Shown here piece by piece: positions 53,039-61,206 of a DNA stretch of 64,000 nt. Source of the stretch: Bacteroidota bacterium (GTDB taxonomy: Bacteria > Bacteroidota > Ignavibacteria > Ignavibacteriales > Melioribacteraceae); NCBI GenBank assembly GCA_023397505.1, contig JAEWUC010000005.1, forward strand, positions 558,001 to 622,000, given 5' to 3'. The notes beneath the pieces were generated by a model that worked only from the letters and a program-made list of their open reading frames with translations, ran no database searches and was not told where the DNA came from. Each line of letters opens with the position of its first letter. Position 1 is the first letter of the stretch. Made by a program: the position numbers and the translations under genes.

Positions 53039-54883
53039 ATGAAAACATTTGCTACAATATTAAGAACAGCATTTGTTGTTATTTTTATTCCAGTTCTAAT
53101 TCTTCGTGCCGAGATAGAACCCAACAATTCCTACCAACAAGCTAACGCAATCGGTATAAATTCTTCAGACGGCGGTTCGCTTAACGAACAAACACAATCT
53201 CAAACTGCAGATAACGATGATTGGTGGAAAATTACTTTATCAAACGATGGAAGTTTATACGCTTCAACAAACGCAACAAGCAATCTCGACGTCGATCTTT
53301 ATATCTACGATATCAACGGAGAAACTCAAATTGCATCCGGAACAAAATACGGTTCTTTCGAATCAGTTTATCACGTAGCGCTTAAAGCAGGAACATATTA
53401 TATACGCGCATATCGTGCCGGCGGAACAGGAACCTACACAATCCAAACAAAATTTAACGAGGCTCCGTACGCAAACGATTCTGAACCAAACAATTCTTAT
53501 GATACTGCTATTCCTCTTCAATTAAATTCACAGTCAACCGGTCATATAGGATATTATTCCAATAGCTCAACCGATAACGACGACTACTGGAAAGTTGTTA
53601 TTCCATACGACGGCAGTTTGACAGTGAACGTCGCTTCGGATTCTGCAGACATAGATATTTATATTATTGATGTTGACGGCAATAATACTATTAGATCGGC
53701 AACAGCTTACGGTACAACTGAAACAATAACATTTAACAATTTTATGCCCGGCACTTATTATGTAAGATTGTATAGAACTAATTCTCATGGAGGGTATACA
53801 ATTTCGTCCGAATATACACAAACTTCCATCAACGGAATTACCACTAACGATACTGAAAAAAACGATGACTACACAACAGCTATCAACTGGCTGATATTTA
53901 ATTCGGCGGGCACAGGAACTGGCTACGGTCACCTTGGATTTTATTCCAACAGTTATCTTGACCCGGACGATTACTTGACGGTTACAACTACAACGGACGG
54001 CAAATTAACAATCAGCACAGAAAGCAACAGCACGCTCGATGTTGATATTTATCTTATTGATGTAAATGGATCGACTCAAATAAAATCCGCGACGGCATAC
54101 GGAACAACAGATCAATTGGTTTTTGAAAATCTCGGTGCGGGTAAATATTATGTCCGTCTTTACAGGGCCACCGGATACGGTTCGTATATTGTAAACGCCT
54201 CTTTCGAGACACCTTCGATGGCTAACGATACCGAACTAAACAATGATTATTCCAGTGCTTCAAGTATTTCTTTAAATAGTAAAGTTACCGGGCATTTGGG
54301 ATATTACTCAAACAGTCTAACTGATTATGATGATTATTATGTTCTGAATCTATCATCAGCAACCGATTCTTTATATATAAGAATTGATTCCGAAACTTCT
54401 CTTGACGCCGACATATATTTATTGAACAATCAACAAAACCAGTTATCTAGCGCGACAACATACGGGAATAAAGACATTATTAAATATGGCGCGTTGAGCG
54501 CGGGTACTTACTACATACGTATTTACAGGGCAACCGGGCAAGGGAGCTATGCTCTGATGTGTTCACTGCATGATATTGTCAACCCGTTAACCGATGTTAA
54601 AGAAAACGAAATAATTCCAACAACTTTTTCTCTTAGCCAGAATTATCCAAACCCGTTCAATCCTTCCACAACAATAAAATATGATATCCCGCAAACTGCA
54701 AATGTTACTTTAAAAGTATATGATGTACTCGGCAACGAAATAACAACACTCATTAATGAAAATCAAACCCCCGGAAGTTATTCGGTTAAATTTAATGCAG
54801 GCAATCTTTCAAGCGGAATTTATTTTTATAGAATAGACACAGGAAGTTTTTCGCAGGTAAAGAAATTTATTTTAATGAAATGA
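53039..54883 (+). CDS. T9SS-secreted protein with four PPC-like repeats
   Basis: 614 residues. A signal peptide ends near ILRAE. Four repeats of about 115 residues, starting near 26, 148, 270 and 398, each open with an (E/D)xxNxxYxxA motif, have DxDDYWKV and DxDxYLxDxNG strands and end in GxYYxRxYRxxGxGxY. This is the pre-peptidase C-terminal (PPC) beta-sandwich. The last 80 residues are a type A sorting domain (NYPNPFNPSTTIKYDIPQ, ending SQVKKFILMK) that sends the protein through type IX secretion. There is no catalytic domain, so it is probably an adhesive or binding protein. Confidence 0.88.
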   Translation: MKTFATILRTAFVVIFIPVLILRAEIEPNNSYQQANAIGINSSDGGSLNEQTQSQTADNDDWWKITLSNDGSLYASTNATSNLDVDLYIYDINGETQIASGTKYGSFESVYHVALKAGTYYIRAYRAGGTGTYTIQTKFNEAPYANDSEPNNSYDTAIPLQLNSQSTGHIGYYSNSSTDNDDYWKVVIPYDGSLTVNVASDSADIDIYIIDVDGNNTIRSATAYGTTETITFNNFMPGTYYVRLYRTNSHGGYTISSEYTQTSINGITTNDTEKNDDYTTAINWLIFNSAGTGTGYGHLGFYSNSYLDPDDYLTVTTTTDGKLTISTESNSTLDVDIYLIDVNGSTQIKSATAYGTTDQLVFENLGAGKYYVRLYRATGYGSYIVNASFETPSMANDTELNNDYSSASSISLNSKVTGHLGYYSNSLTDYDDYYVLNLSSATDSLYIRIDSETSLDADIYLLNNQQNQLSSATTYGNKDIIKYGALSAGTYYIRIYRATGQGSYALMCSLHDIVNPLTDVKENEIIPTTFSLSQNYPNPFNPSTTIKYDIPQTANVTLKVYDVLGNEITTLINENQTPGSYSVKFNAGNLSSGIYFYRIDTGSFSQVKKFILMK

Positions 54884-54914
54884 TGTTTTAACAGTCTATT
54901 ATTTAGAGTTCCAG

Positions 54915-54940
54915 ATGCCTCTGTTACAGAGGCATTTTTA
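54915..54940 (+). terminator. Intrinsic terminator
   Basis: ATGCCTCTG (54915-54923), loop TTA, CAGAGGCAT (54927-54935) and TTTTTA. It ends the T9SS protein gene and reaches the stop codon of the convergent methyltransferase. Confidence 0.85.
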
Positions 54941-55576
54941 TTTCTTTCTAAAATGTCCTATGTAAAACTTTTTCCCGGAATTTAGATCATACATATAACT
55001 TTTCTTTTTTATTAATCCGAGTTCATAAGCAACTTTTTCAAAATTTTCCGGTTCAACATAATTAAATAAACCATTTAAATACTTGAGGGAGTGGAAAGGA
55101 GTTTCAGAAACCGCATTTAGATTTTCACTCTTAATTTGAAGCACAACCGCAAGTGTGCCGCCCCTCTTTAACCATTGCGAAACATTTTTTAAAACTGAAT
55201 TAACATCAATGTATTCAAATATCAAAGCACCGTAAATTAAATCGAATGATTCTGCCGGCAAATCAATTTCTTTCAAATCACCACATAACAATTCAAGTCC
55301 GGCTAACTTTTGCCCGTATCGCTCCTCCAATATCTTAAGGTAGTCTTTGTTAATATCAATACAAGTGATTTTTTTTGTAATGTTCCGGTTGATGTACTCA
55401 AACCCATTACCGGTTGTGCACCCTAAAACACACAACGATGCTGGCGTATATTCTCTAAATATATCATTAAATATTCCATTCAACGCTTGAAGCTGTCCGA
55501 CATTTTTGAAGGACATATGTCCTTCATAATCTTCGGCGGGAATTTTTAGCCAAGGATTAGTTTTAGCATCATTCAT
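54938..55576 (-). CDS. SAM-dependent methyltransferase
   Basis: 212 residues. Motif I is SLCVLGCTTGNGFEYI, motif II CIDINKDYL, then LLCGDLKEIDLP and FDLIYGALIFEY. Class I small-molecule or protein methyltransferase; substrate unknown. It begins 18 bases after the AP2-like gene and may be co-transcribed with it. No restriction gene is close, and there is no DPPY-type motif, so DNA methylation is not indicated. Confidence 0.82.
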   Translation of the reverse strand: MNDAKTNPWLKIPAEDYEGHMSFKNVGQLQALNGIFNDIFREYTPASLCVLGCTTGNGFEYINRNITKKITCIDINKDYLKILEERYGQKLAGLELLCGDLKEIDLPAESFDLIYGALIFEYIDVNSVLKNVSQWLKRGGTLAVVLQIKSENLNAVSETPFHSLKYLNGLFNYVEPENFEKVAYELGLIKKKSYMYDLNSGKKFYIGHFRKK

Positions 55577-55594
55577 AATTTTCGACAGGAAATA

Positions 55595-56107
55595 TTAATG
55601 AATATTAGCAAGTGACCTCTGCATACTTAATTTTATAAACGAAAGATCAAATTCCTTCATTTCTTTTAGTCCGTTCAAGCGGGCACGTTTTGCTAAAAGC
55701 ATAGCTTTTCTATAACCATATTTATCCACCGAGAACATCTGTGATTTCGGTTTCCCAACTTCAGGGCTCCACCACGCTTTCCAATATAAATAGCGGTGAA
55801 CATTTTTCTTTCGTCTGTCAACTGTTTCAATCAATGAAACGCCGACCATACCGGATTTATTTTTAGTCTTCATTGATTTTGATAATTCGGCGCGTGTAAA
55901 AGGTTTTGTTTTATGCAGGACTTCATCACGGTACTTTTTTGCTTCGAACAATGCTTTGCGTTTGCCTCCGCACCCGACATCAGTAAAATATTTAATATAC
56001 TTTTTATTTCTTTTTCTTATGGAAACTCTGTAAGCATGTACGGCTCTTCTGTTTCCGTCAACGTCAATACGCGTTATACCGTAAAACGGCGGAACTCTTA
56101 GTTTCAT
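55595..56107 (-). CDS. Stand-alone AP2-like DNA-binding protein
   Basis: 170 residues, very basic. Two AP2/ERF-like units are seen: one with AYRVSIRKRNKKYIKYF and EAKKYRDEVL, the second with SGMVGVSLIETVDRRKK, YLYWKAWWSP, QMFSVDKYGYRKAMLLAKRAR. The W-A and YG...A..A...R pattern fits AP2. Bacterial AP2 domains usually sit in HNH homing endonucleases, but no nuclease motif is present. The ATG at 56107 has GAGAGG before it; the frame opens at 56143. Probably a small regulator or remnant of a mobile element. Confidence 0.65.
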   Translation of the reverse strand: MKLRVPPFYGITRIDVDGNRRAVHAYRVSIRKRNKKYIKYFTDVGCGGKRKALFEAKKYRDEVLHKTKPFTRAELSKSMKTKNKSGMVGVSLIETVDRRKKNVHRYLYWKAWWSPEVGKPKSQMFSVDKYGYRKAMLLAKRARLNGLKEMKEFDLSFIKLSMQRSLANIH

Positions 56108-56466
56108 ATTTACCTCTCTTTCTTCTGGCTCGGAAACATCCAATAATCATTTATCGAATTTCCGGAAATGTTGAGTATGATATTTCACTAATTCGTTTTA
56201 TGAAAAACATACTCAGTCCGCTGGAGTTATTATACTATTCTTTGGCGCACCTCTTTTAATTTTTTGATTAATTAATTAGAACCCGCATTTAAAATTAACG
56301 AATCTTTTTTTCTATAGTATAGATTGAACTAAATTTTTTCTTATTGAAGGTTTAAATGTTAAAGCAAGTCTATTTTTTGCATAAGATTTTATGATCATAT
56401 AACCTATGAATTGGATGGAACTGAATAAACCAATTATCTCGATTCACAAGGATTTGAGAACAGCAT
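56108..56466. other. Intergenic region before SDR gene
   Basis: About 360 bases of AT-rich DNA without a gene. It contains TGAGTATG (56172-56179) and its complement CATACTCA (56208-56215) across a 28-base loop. A 22-codon frame at 56407 overlaps the SDR end and lacks support. Confidence 0.5.
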
Positions 56467-57459
56467 TTATCTAAAAATATTCTCATAAGATTCTATAATC
56501 TTATCCATAATTTCATCATGAGCTTTGTTCACAATTTGCCTGGAAATATCTGCTTCGAACCATGCGAGAGTTTTTTTAATTCCTTCGCTAAAAGGGATTG
56601 TACATGTAAATCCCGGTACAAATCTTTTTATTTTGTTGTTGTCGAAAATAACTGAATAAGTTTTATCACCAAGTAAATCGCCCTGCCAATCCTTGTTCAT
56701 AGAAACAATAAACTCCGAAGGAATATGAATAATGTTTGCTTCAACTCCTACGGCATTGGCAACGGCTTGATAAATTTGATCCCAGGTCAGCATTTCATCG
56801 GAAGTAATATGAAACGAATCGCCGATTGCCTGTTGATGTCCTATCAATCCAATAAATCCTTTTGCAAAATCTTCCGCGTGTGTATTTGTCCACAATGTTG
56901 TGCCGTCGCCGTGAACAATAATTTTCTTGCCTTTTTTCATACGATTGACAACCGTGTATTCGTTAAAGCCGCCGATTGCAACAGGTATTACGGTATCGTA
57001 AGTATATGATGGGCGAACAATTGTAATAGGAAAATCTTTCTCACGGTAAAGAGAATTTAGTTTATCCTCGCAGGCGATTTTATCACGTGAGTACTGCCAA
57101 TACGGATTTTTAAGCGGAGTTGATTCGGTGATAATTGGATGTAAAACCGGTTTCTGATATGCCGAAGCAGAACTTATAAAAATATATTGTTTTGTTTTAC
57201 CGTTTAATAATTCGAAATCACGTTCAATATCCTCAACTTTAAAAGCAATCCAATTTACAACCGCATCCCATTTATGATCTCTTAAAACTTCCGCCATTAC
57301 TTTTTTGTTGGAAATATCGCCGGTAATAATTTTTGCACCGGGAATTTCAATTTTTCTTTTACCTCTATTTAGTAGATACAAGTCAATGCCTCGTTCAATA
57401 CAAAGCTTGCTGACTGAAGTGCTTATATTTCCTGTTCCGCCAATAAATAATACTTTCAT
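56467..57459 (-). CDS. Extended SDR, NAD-dependent epimerase/dehydratase-like
   Basis: 330 residues from ATG 57459 (AAGGA five bases before; the frame is open to 57471). Nucleotide loop is GGTGNISTS, with LLNRG; the active-site region is FISSASAYQ and YSRDKIACE (Tyr and Lys). HGDGTTLWTNTHAEDFA is typical of UDP-sugar epimerase-like and CSP41-like proteins. The sugar or nucleotide substrate is unknown. It lies 59 bases after the GH5 gene, at the end of the glucan cluster. Confidence 0.85.
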   Translation of the reverse strand: MKVLFIGGTGNISTSVSKLCIERGIDLYLLNRGKRKIEIPGAKIITGDISNKKVMAEVLRDHKWDAVVNWIAFKVEDIERDFELLNGKTKQYIFISSASAYQKPVLHPIITESTPLKNPYWQYSRDKIACEDKLNSLYREKDFPITIVRPSYTYDTVIPVAIGGFNEYTVVNRMKKGKKIIVHGDGTTLWTNTHAEDFAKGFIGLIGHQQAIGDSFHITSDEMLTWDQIYQAVANAVGVEANIIHIPSEFIVSMNKDWQGDLLGDKTYSVIFDNNKIKRFVPGFTCTIPFSEGIKKTLAWFEADISRQIVNKAHDEIMDKIIESYENIFR

Positions 57460-57518
57460 ACTATCCTTCAATTATATTTTGTATTGATTGATTATTGAAT
57501 TCGTATACGATTGCCTGT

Positions 57519-58595
57519 TTAATATTCAATTCCAATAGCTTTAAAAACATCTTTATTCAATGTTCGTATTAAATTTCTATTAAACTTTCCGGATTCACTT
57601 AAATCAGTTTCCGTCCAACCGCCTTCGGGGTTAGCGCCGGGTTTAAGTGCTGCAGAAGTTTCATTCTTATCAAATGCCGACCAATTGCATGTACTGATTT
57701 TATACTGTTTAAAAAAATTAATCCATCTATCGGTTTCTGTCCAATCAATAATACCGCTGCCGCTGGCTTCGCTTGTACCGAATTCCGAAATAAAAAGAGA
57801 AGCACCTTTGTTTATTGCGGCAACGGATTTATCGCGCAGCCATTGCTTATGTGTGCTTGTATAAAAATGAAGTGCATAAGTTACGTTTGAATCCGAGATA
57901 GGATCTTCCGCCGCAACATCAACATCCTGAGACCATGTTGGGTTGCCGACAATTATAAGGTTATCCGGGTCATTCGCGCGAATTGTTTTTATTACTTCAA
58001 TTGAATATGGTTTAACAACATTACTCCATGATACCTGCAAAGGTTCATTATAAATTTCATAAATGATATTCGGGTAATCGCCGTATTTTTCAGAAACAAT
58101 ATCGAAGAATTGTTTTGCCTGTTCAAGATGTTTTTCGGCGTTATGGTCATGCCAATCAACAACAACATAAATTCCGTTCTTTATTGCCGCATCAATAACA
58201 ATAAAAACTTTTTCAATTTCGGTTTCGGGATTTGTTAAATAACCTCCGCCCTCAATTCCCATGGCGGCGCGTACAACCGTGCACTTCCAATCATTGTACA
58301 GCCAGTCAATACATTTTTCGTTGTAGAAACTTGCTTTGTTATATTTTTCCTGTGAATTTGCCCACTGACTCCAAAATAAACTCATACCATGAAGTGATAC
58401 GGAACTTCCGTCTTTGTTGGCTATTTGATTTCCTTTTACCTGCAATCTTCCATACAAATCAACAACAGTTTTTGCACCCGATTTTTGTTCAGGTTCAACA
58501 CCTGTATTTGCCTTACTACATGAGGATATAAATAGTATTAAGAATATGAGAATCGATATTCCTTTAAATTCATTTATCGAATTAATTTTTTCCAT
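57519..58595 (-). CDS. GH5 family cellulase-like lipoprotein
   Basis: 358 residues. Lipobox ISSC (Cys26), so it is probably on the outer membrane or periplasmic side. A GH5 barrel follows with DWHDH (His149), acid/base Glu184 in YEIYNEP, HFYTSTH and nucleophile Glu271 in FISEFGTSEASG. It resembles subfamily 2 endoglucanases. Expected reaction: endo-cleavage of beta-1,4-glucan. Together with two GH3 enzymes and a ROK kinase upstream it forms a glucan-use operon. Confidence 0.92.
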   Translation of the reverse strand: MEKINSINEFKGISILIFLILFISSCSKANTGVEPEQKSGAKTVVDLYGRLQVKGNQIANKDGSSVSLHGMSLFWSQWANSQEKYNKASFYNEKCIDWLYNDWKCTVVRAAMGIEGGGYLTNPETEIEKVFIVIDAAIKNGIYVVVDWHDHNAEKHLEQAKQFFDIVSEKYGDYPNIIYEIYNEPLQVSWSNVVKPYSIEVIKTIRANDPDNLIIVGNPTWSQDVDVAAEDPISDSNVTYALHFYTSTHKQWLRDKSVAAINKGASLFISEFGTSEASGSGIIDWTETDRWINFFKQYKISTCNWSAFDKNETSAALKPGANPEGGWTETDLSESGKFNRNLIRTLNKDVFKAIGIEY

Positions 58596-58621
58596 TTACA
58601 ACCTCGTAATCTTTATGAATT

Positions 58622-61105
58622 TTACTTTAACTCCACTAAGGATTTCAATATCAAATTACGCGAAGAAGAACCAACTGCAATTTCGTAATTGCCCGCATTA
58701 ACTTTCCACGATTGAGATTCTTCATCAAAGAATGAAAAATCTTTCTTAGTCAATTTAAAAGAAATTCTTTGTGATTCGCCGGGTTCAAGCATTATTTTAT
58801 TGAAACCTTTTAATTCTTTGACCGGCATATCAACTCCCGAAGCTTTTGAAATGATGTAAAGCTGCGCAACTTCTTCACCTTTATTATTACCAGTGTTCTT
58901 TATTTCAAGTGAAACGTCGAAGACGCCTGAGTTTTCGGAAATAGACAGATTTGAGTAATCGAAAGAAGTATATGATAATCCGAATCCAAACGGAAATAGC
59001 GGTTCGATATTGTATTTATCAAAGTGCCGGTAGCCGACATAAATATCATCGGCATAATATGTACGCGCGTTTAAAGTTTTGTAAGTATTAAATGCCGAGC
59101 AATCTTCCCATTTGTACGGGAATGTAATCGGCAACTTACCGGACGGATTATAATTTCCAAGAAGAACATCTGCAATAGCATTTCCGCCTTCGCTTCCCGA
59201 AAACCACATTTGTAAAACACCGCTAACTTTATCAATCCATTTATTCATCAGAACGGGCGAGCCGGTTGTTAAAATGACAATTACATTTTTATTAACATCA
59301 GCTATTTCTGAAATCAATTCGTCCTGCATAGCCGGAAGAAGTAAATCGTCTCTGTCTTTTCCTTCCGTTTCAACCGCGTTTGATGTTCCTGCGAACACAA
59401 TTACATAATCCGAATTTTTTGCAAGCTCTACGGCGTCATTCAATAAATTGCCACCCTTTGTTTTCCAGCCCAGTACCGCTGTAGCTCCGCCGGAATTTTC
59501 ATAATACTCCATTTTAATTTTATATAGTTTGTCTTTCTCCAGATTCATAGTAATATATTTTGTTAAATCGCTATGGTTGCTCCAATCCTCCATTACTAAT
59601 TTATCGTCTATCCAAAGACGAACTCCATCGTCGCTGACTGTACCAATTAAATATTCAGCCGATTCTGGTGCTTTAATAAATCCCGTCCAACGTACCGAGA
59701 AGAAATCATCTTCTATACCGCTGCCCGGTCCGCTGTTTCCCCATCTGAAATCAATGCTTTTATCAATACGCTTTAACTTAGGATTACCGGATAAATTAAT
59801 ATTATCGAAATATTCCGCAATCATCCCATTTTGTTTTTGAGTTTCATCGGTGAAAAGAAATTTGTTGTTTATTGCATCTATTTCTTCGTTGAAATCAACG
59901 CCCTGTTCAAATTTTATTTTATAGTTTTTAGGAAATTTACATTTGATAGCTTCAAGCGGTGAAACCGGATTTATCGCTTCAACAAACGAACTGCCGCCTC
60001 CGCCTGTTCTTGCTAACTTTGCATTTTGCCCGATTACCGCAATAGTTTTTTCATCGTCAGTTTTGAACGGAAGAATACTCTGTTCATTCTTCAAAAGCAC
60101 AATTGATTCGAGAGCAGTTTGATAAGCAACTTTAATATTTTCATCGCTGTTTATTAAATCATCATCTTCTTCCCACTCTTCATTATCAAACAAGCCAAGT
60201 TTAAAAATCACTGTAAGTATTCTTTTAACTTTATCATCAATTGTTGAAAGAGGAATCGTACCATCATCAATTGCTTTTTGTAATGTGGACTTGTTAAGAT
60301 ATTCACCGTTCGGCATTTCAAGATCGAGCCCGCTAAGCGCAGTTGGTATTGAAGAATGCACTGCACCCCAGTCGCTCATCACCAATCCTTTGAAGCCCCA
60401 TTCTTTTTTTAGTTTATTGATTAAAAGATAATCGCTCTCGCTCGCAAAGTGATGATTAAGTTTATTGTAGGCACTCATAACGCAAAGTACATCCGCTTCT
60501 GTTACCGCAGCTTTAAAAGCAGGTAAATAAATTTCATTCAAAGCGCGGTCACTGATCATAACATCTACAAACATTCTTTCATATTCTTGATTGTTCGCTG
60601 CGAAATGTTTTATAGTAGCCGCCACTCCTTCTTTTTGAACACCATTTATGTAAGTAACTGCCATTTTGGAAGCGAGGAAAGGATCTTCGCCGAAGCTTTC
60701 AAAATTTCTGCCGCCCATCGGAACGCGTGCAATATTTACACAGGGACCAAGAATAACATGACGCGCGTGACCTTTTGTTTCGCGTCCGATTGCGCTGCCA
60801 ATTTCTTCTATTAATTTCGGGTTCCATGTTGCGGCCATTGCAATTCCCGCCGGAAACGCTGTCGATTTGCCCCACCTAACTCCAACGGGTCCGTCGGTCA
60901 TGCGTAATTCGGGGATGCCCAAGCGCTTAATTTTTTTTGTTGCGAACCCTGTTCCGCCTAGAAGATCGATTTTTTCATCAAGTGTTAATTTTGGTAATAA
61001 ATCTTCAACACGTTTATCTACAGAAAGTAATTTGTTTTGATAAGGAATATTTTCCTGCGCGAGCATGTTTGCCGCAATAAAAAGTAATACAAAAAATTTT
61101 TTCAT
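58622..61105 (-). CDS. GH3 beta-glucosidase with PA14 insert
   Basis: 827 residues from ATG 61105 (Sec signal MKKFFVLLFIAANMLAQ; GGAG lies upstream). The nucleophile Asp245 is in GLVMSDWGAVH, with RMTDGPVGVR, KHFAANNQE and SAYNKLN before it. A PA14 domain is inserted at about 425-570. After it come FAGTSNAVETEGKDRDDL, FPFGFGLSYTSF and a fibronectin III-like end. PA14 often binds substrate next to the active site. It would hydrolyse beta-linked gluco-oligosaccharides released by the GH5 enzyme 26 bases downstream. An upstream frame extension to 61162 is rejected. Confidence 0.95.
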   Translation of the reverse strand: MKKFFVLLFIAANMLAQENIPYQNKLLSVDKRVEDLLPKLTLDEKIDLLGGTGFATKKIKRLGIPELRMTDGPVGVRWGKSTAFPAGIAMAATWNPKLIEEIGSAIGRETKGHARHVILGPCVNIARVPMGGRNFESFGEDPFLASKMAVTYINGVQKEGVAATIKHFAANNQEYERMFVDVMISDRALNEIYLPAFKAAVTEADVLCVMSAYNKLNHHFASESDYLLINKLKKEWGFKGLVMSDWGAVHSSIPTALSGLDLEMPNGEYLNKSTLQKAIDDGTIPLSTIDDKVKRILTVIFKLGLFDNEEWEEDDDLINSDENIKVAYQTALESIVLLKNEQSILPFKTDDEKTIAVIGQNAKLARTGGGGSSFVEAINPVSPLEAIKCKFPKNYKIKFEQGVDFNEEIDAINNKFLFTDETQKQNGMIAEYFDNINLSGNPKLKRIDKSIDFRWGNSGPGSGIEDDFFSVRWTGFIKAPESAEYLIGTVSDDGVRLWIDDKLVMEDWSNHSDLTKYITMNLEKDKLYKIKMEYYENSGGATAVLGWKTKGGNLLNDAVELAKNSDYVIVFAGTSNAVETEGKDRDDLLLPAMQDELISEIADVNKNVIVILTTGSPVLMNKWIDKVSGVLQMWFSGSEGGNAIADVLLGNYNPSGKLPITFPYKWEDCSAFNTYKTLNARTYYADDIYVGYRHFDKYNIEPLFPFGFGLSYTSFDYSNLSISENSGVFDVSLEIKNTGNNKGEEVAQLYIISKASGVDMPVKELKGFNKIMLEPGESQRISFKLTKKDFSFFDEESQSWKVNAGNYEIAVGSSSRNLILKSLVELK

Positions 61106-61206
61106 TTCAATAATCTCCACAAAATAGTTCTGTAAGTCCGCCAGCGTTAAAAATCTTTTCACCGCGTTACGAAATTCATAATTAATATTATTTAAAACAA
61201 TTTAAT

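Noticed and set aside
56407..56475. 22-codon plus-strand frame
   Set aside because: It overlaps the end of the SDR gene and has no ribosome binding site or family match.
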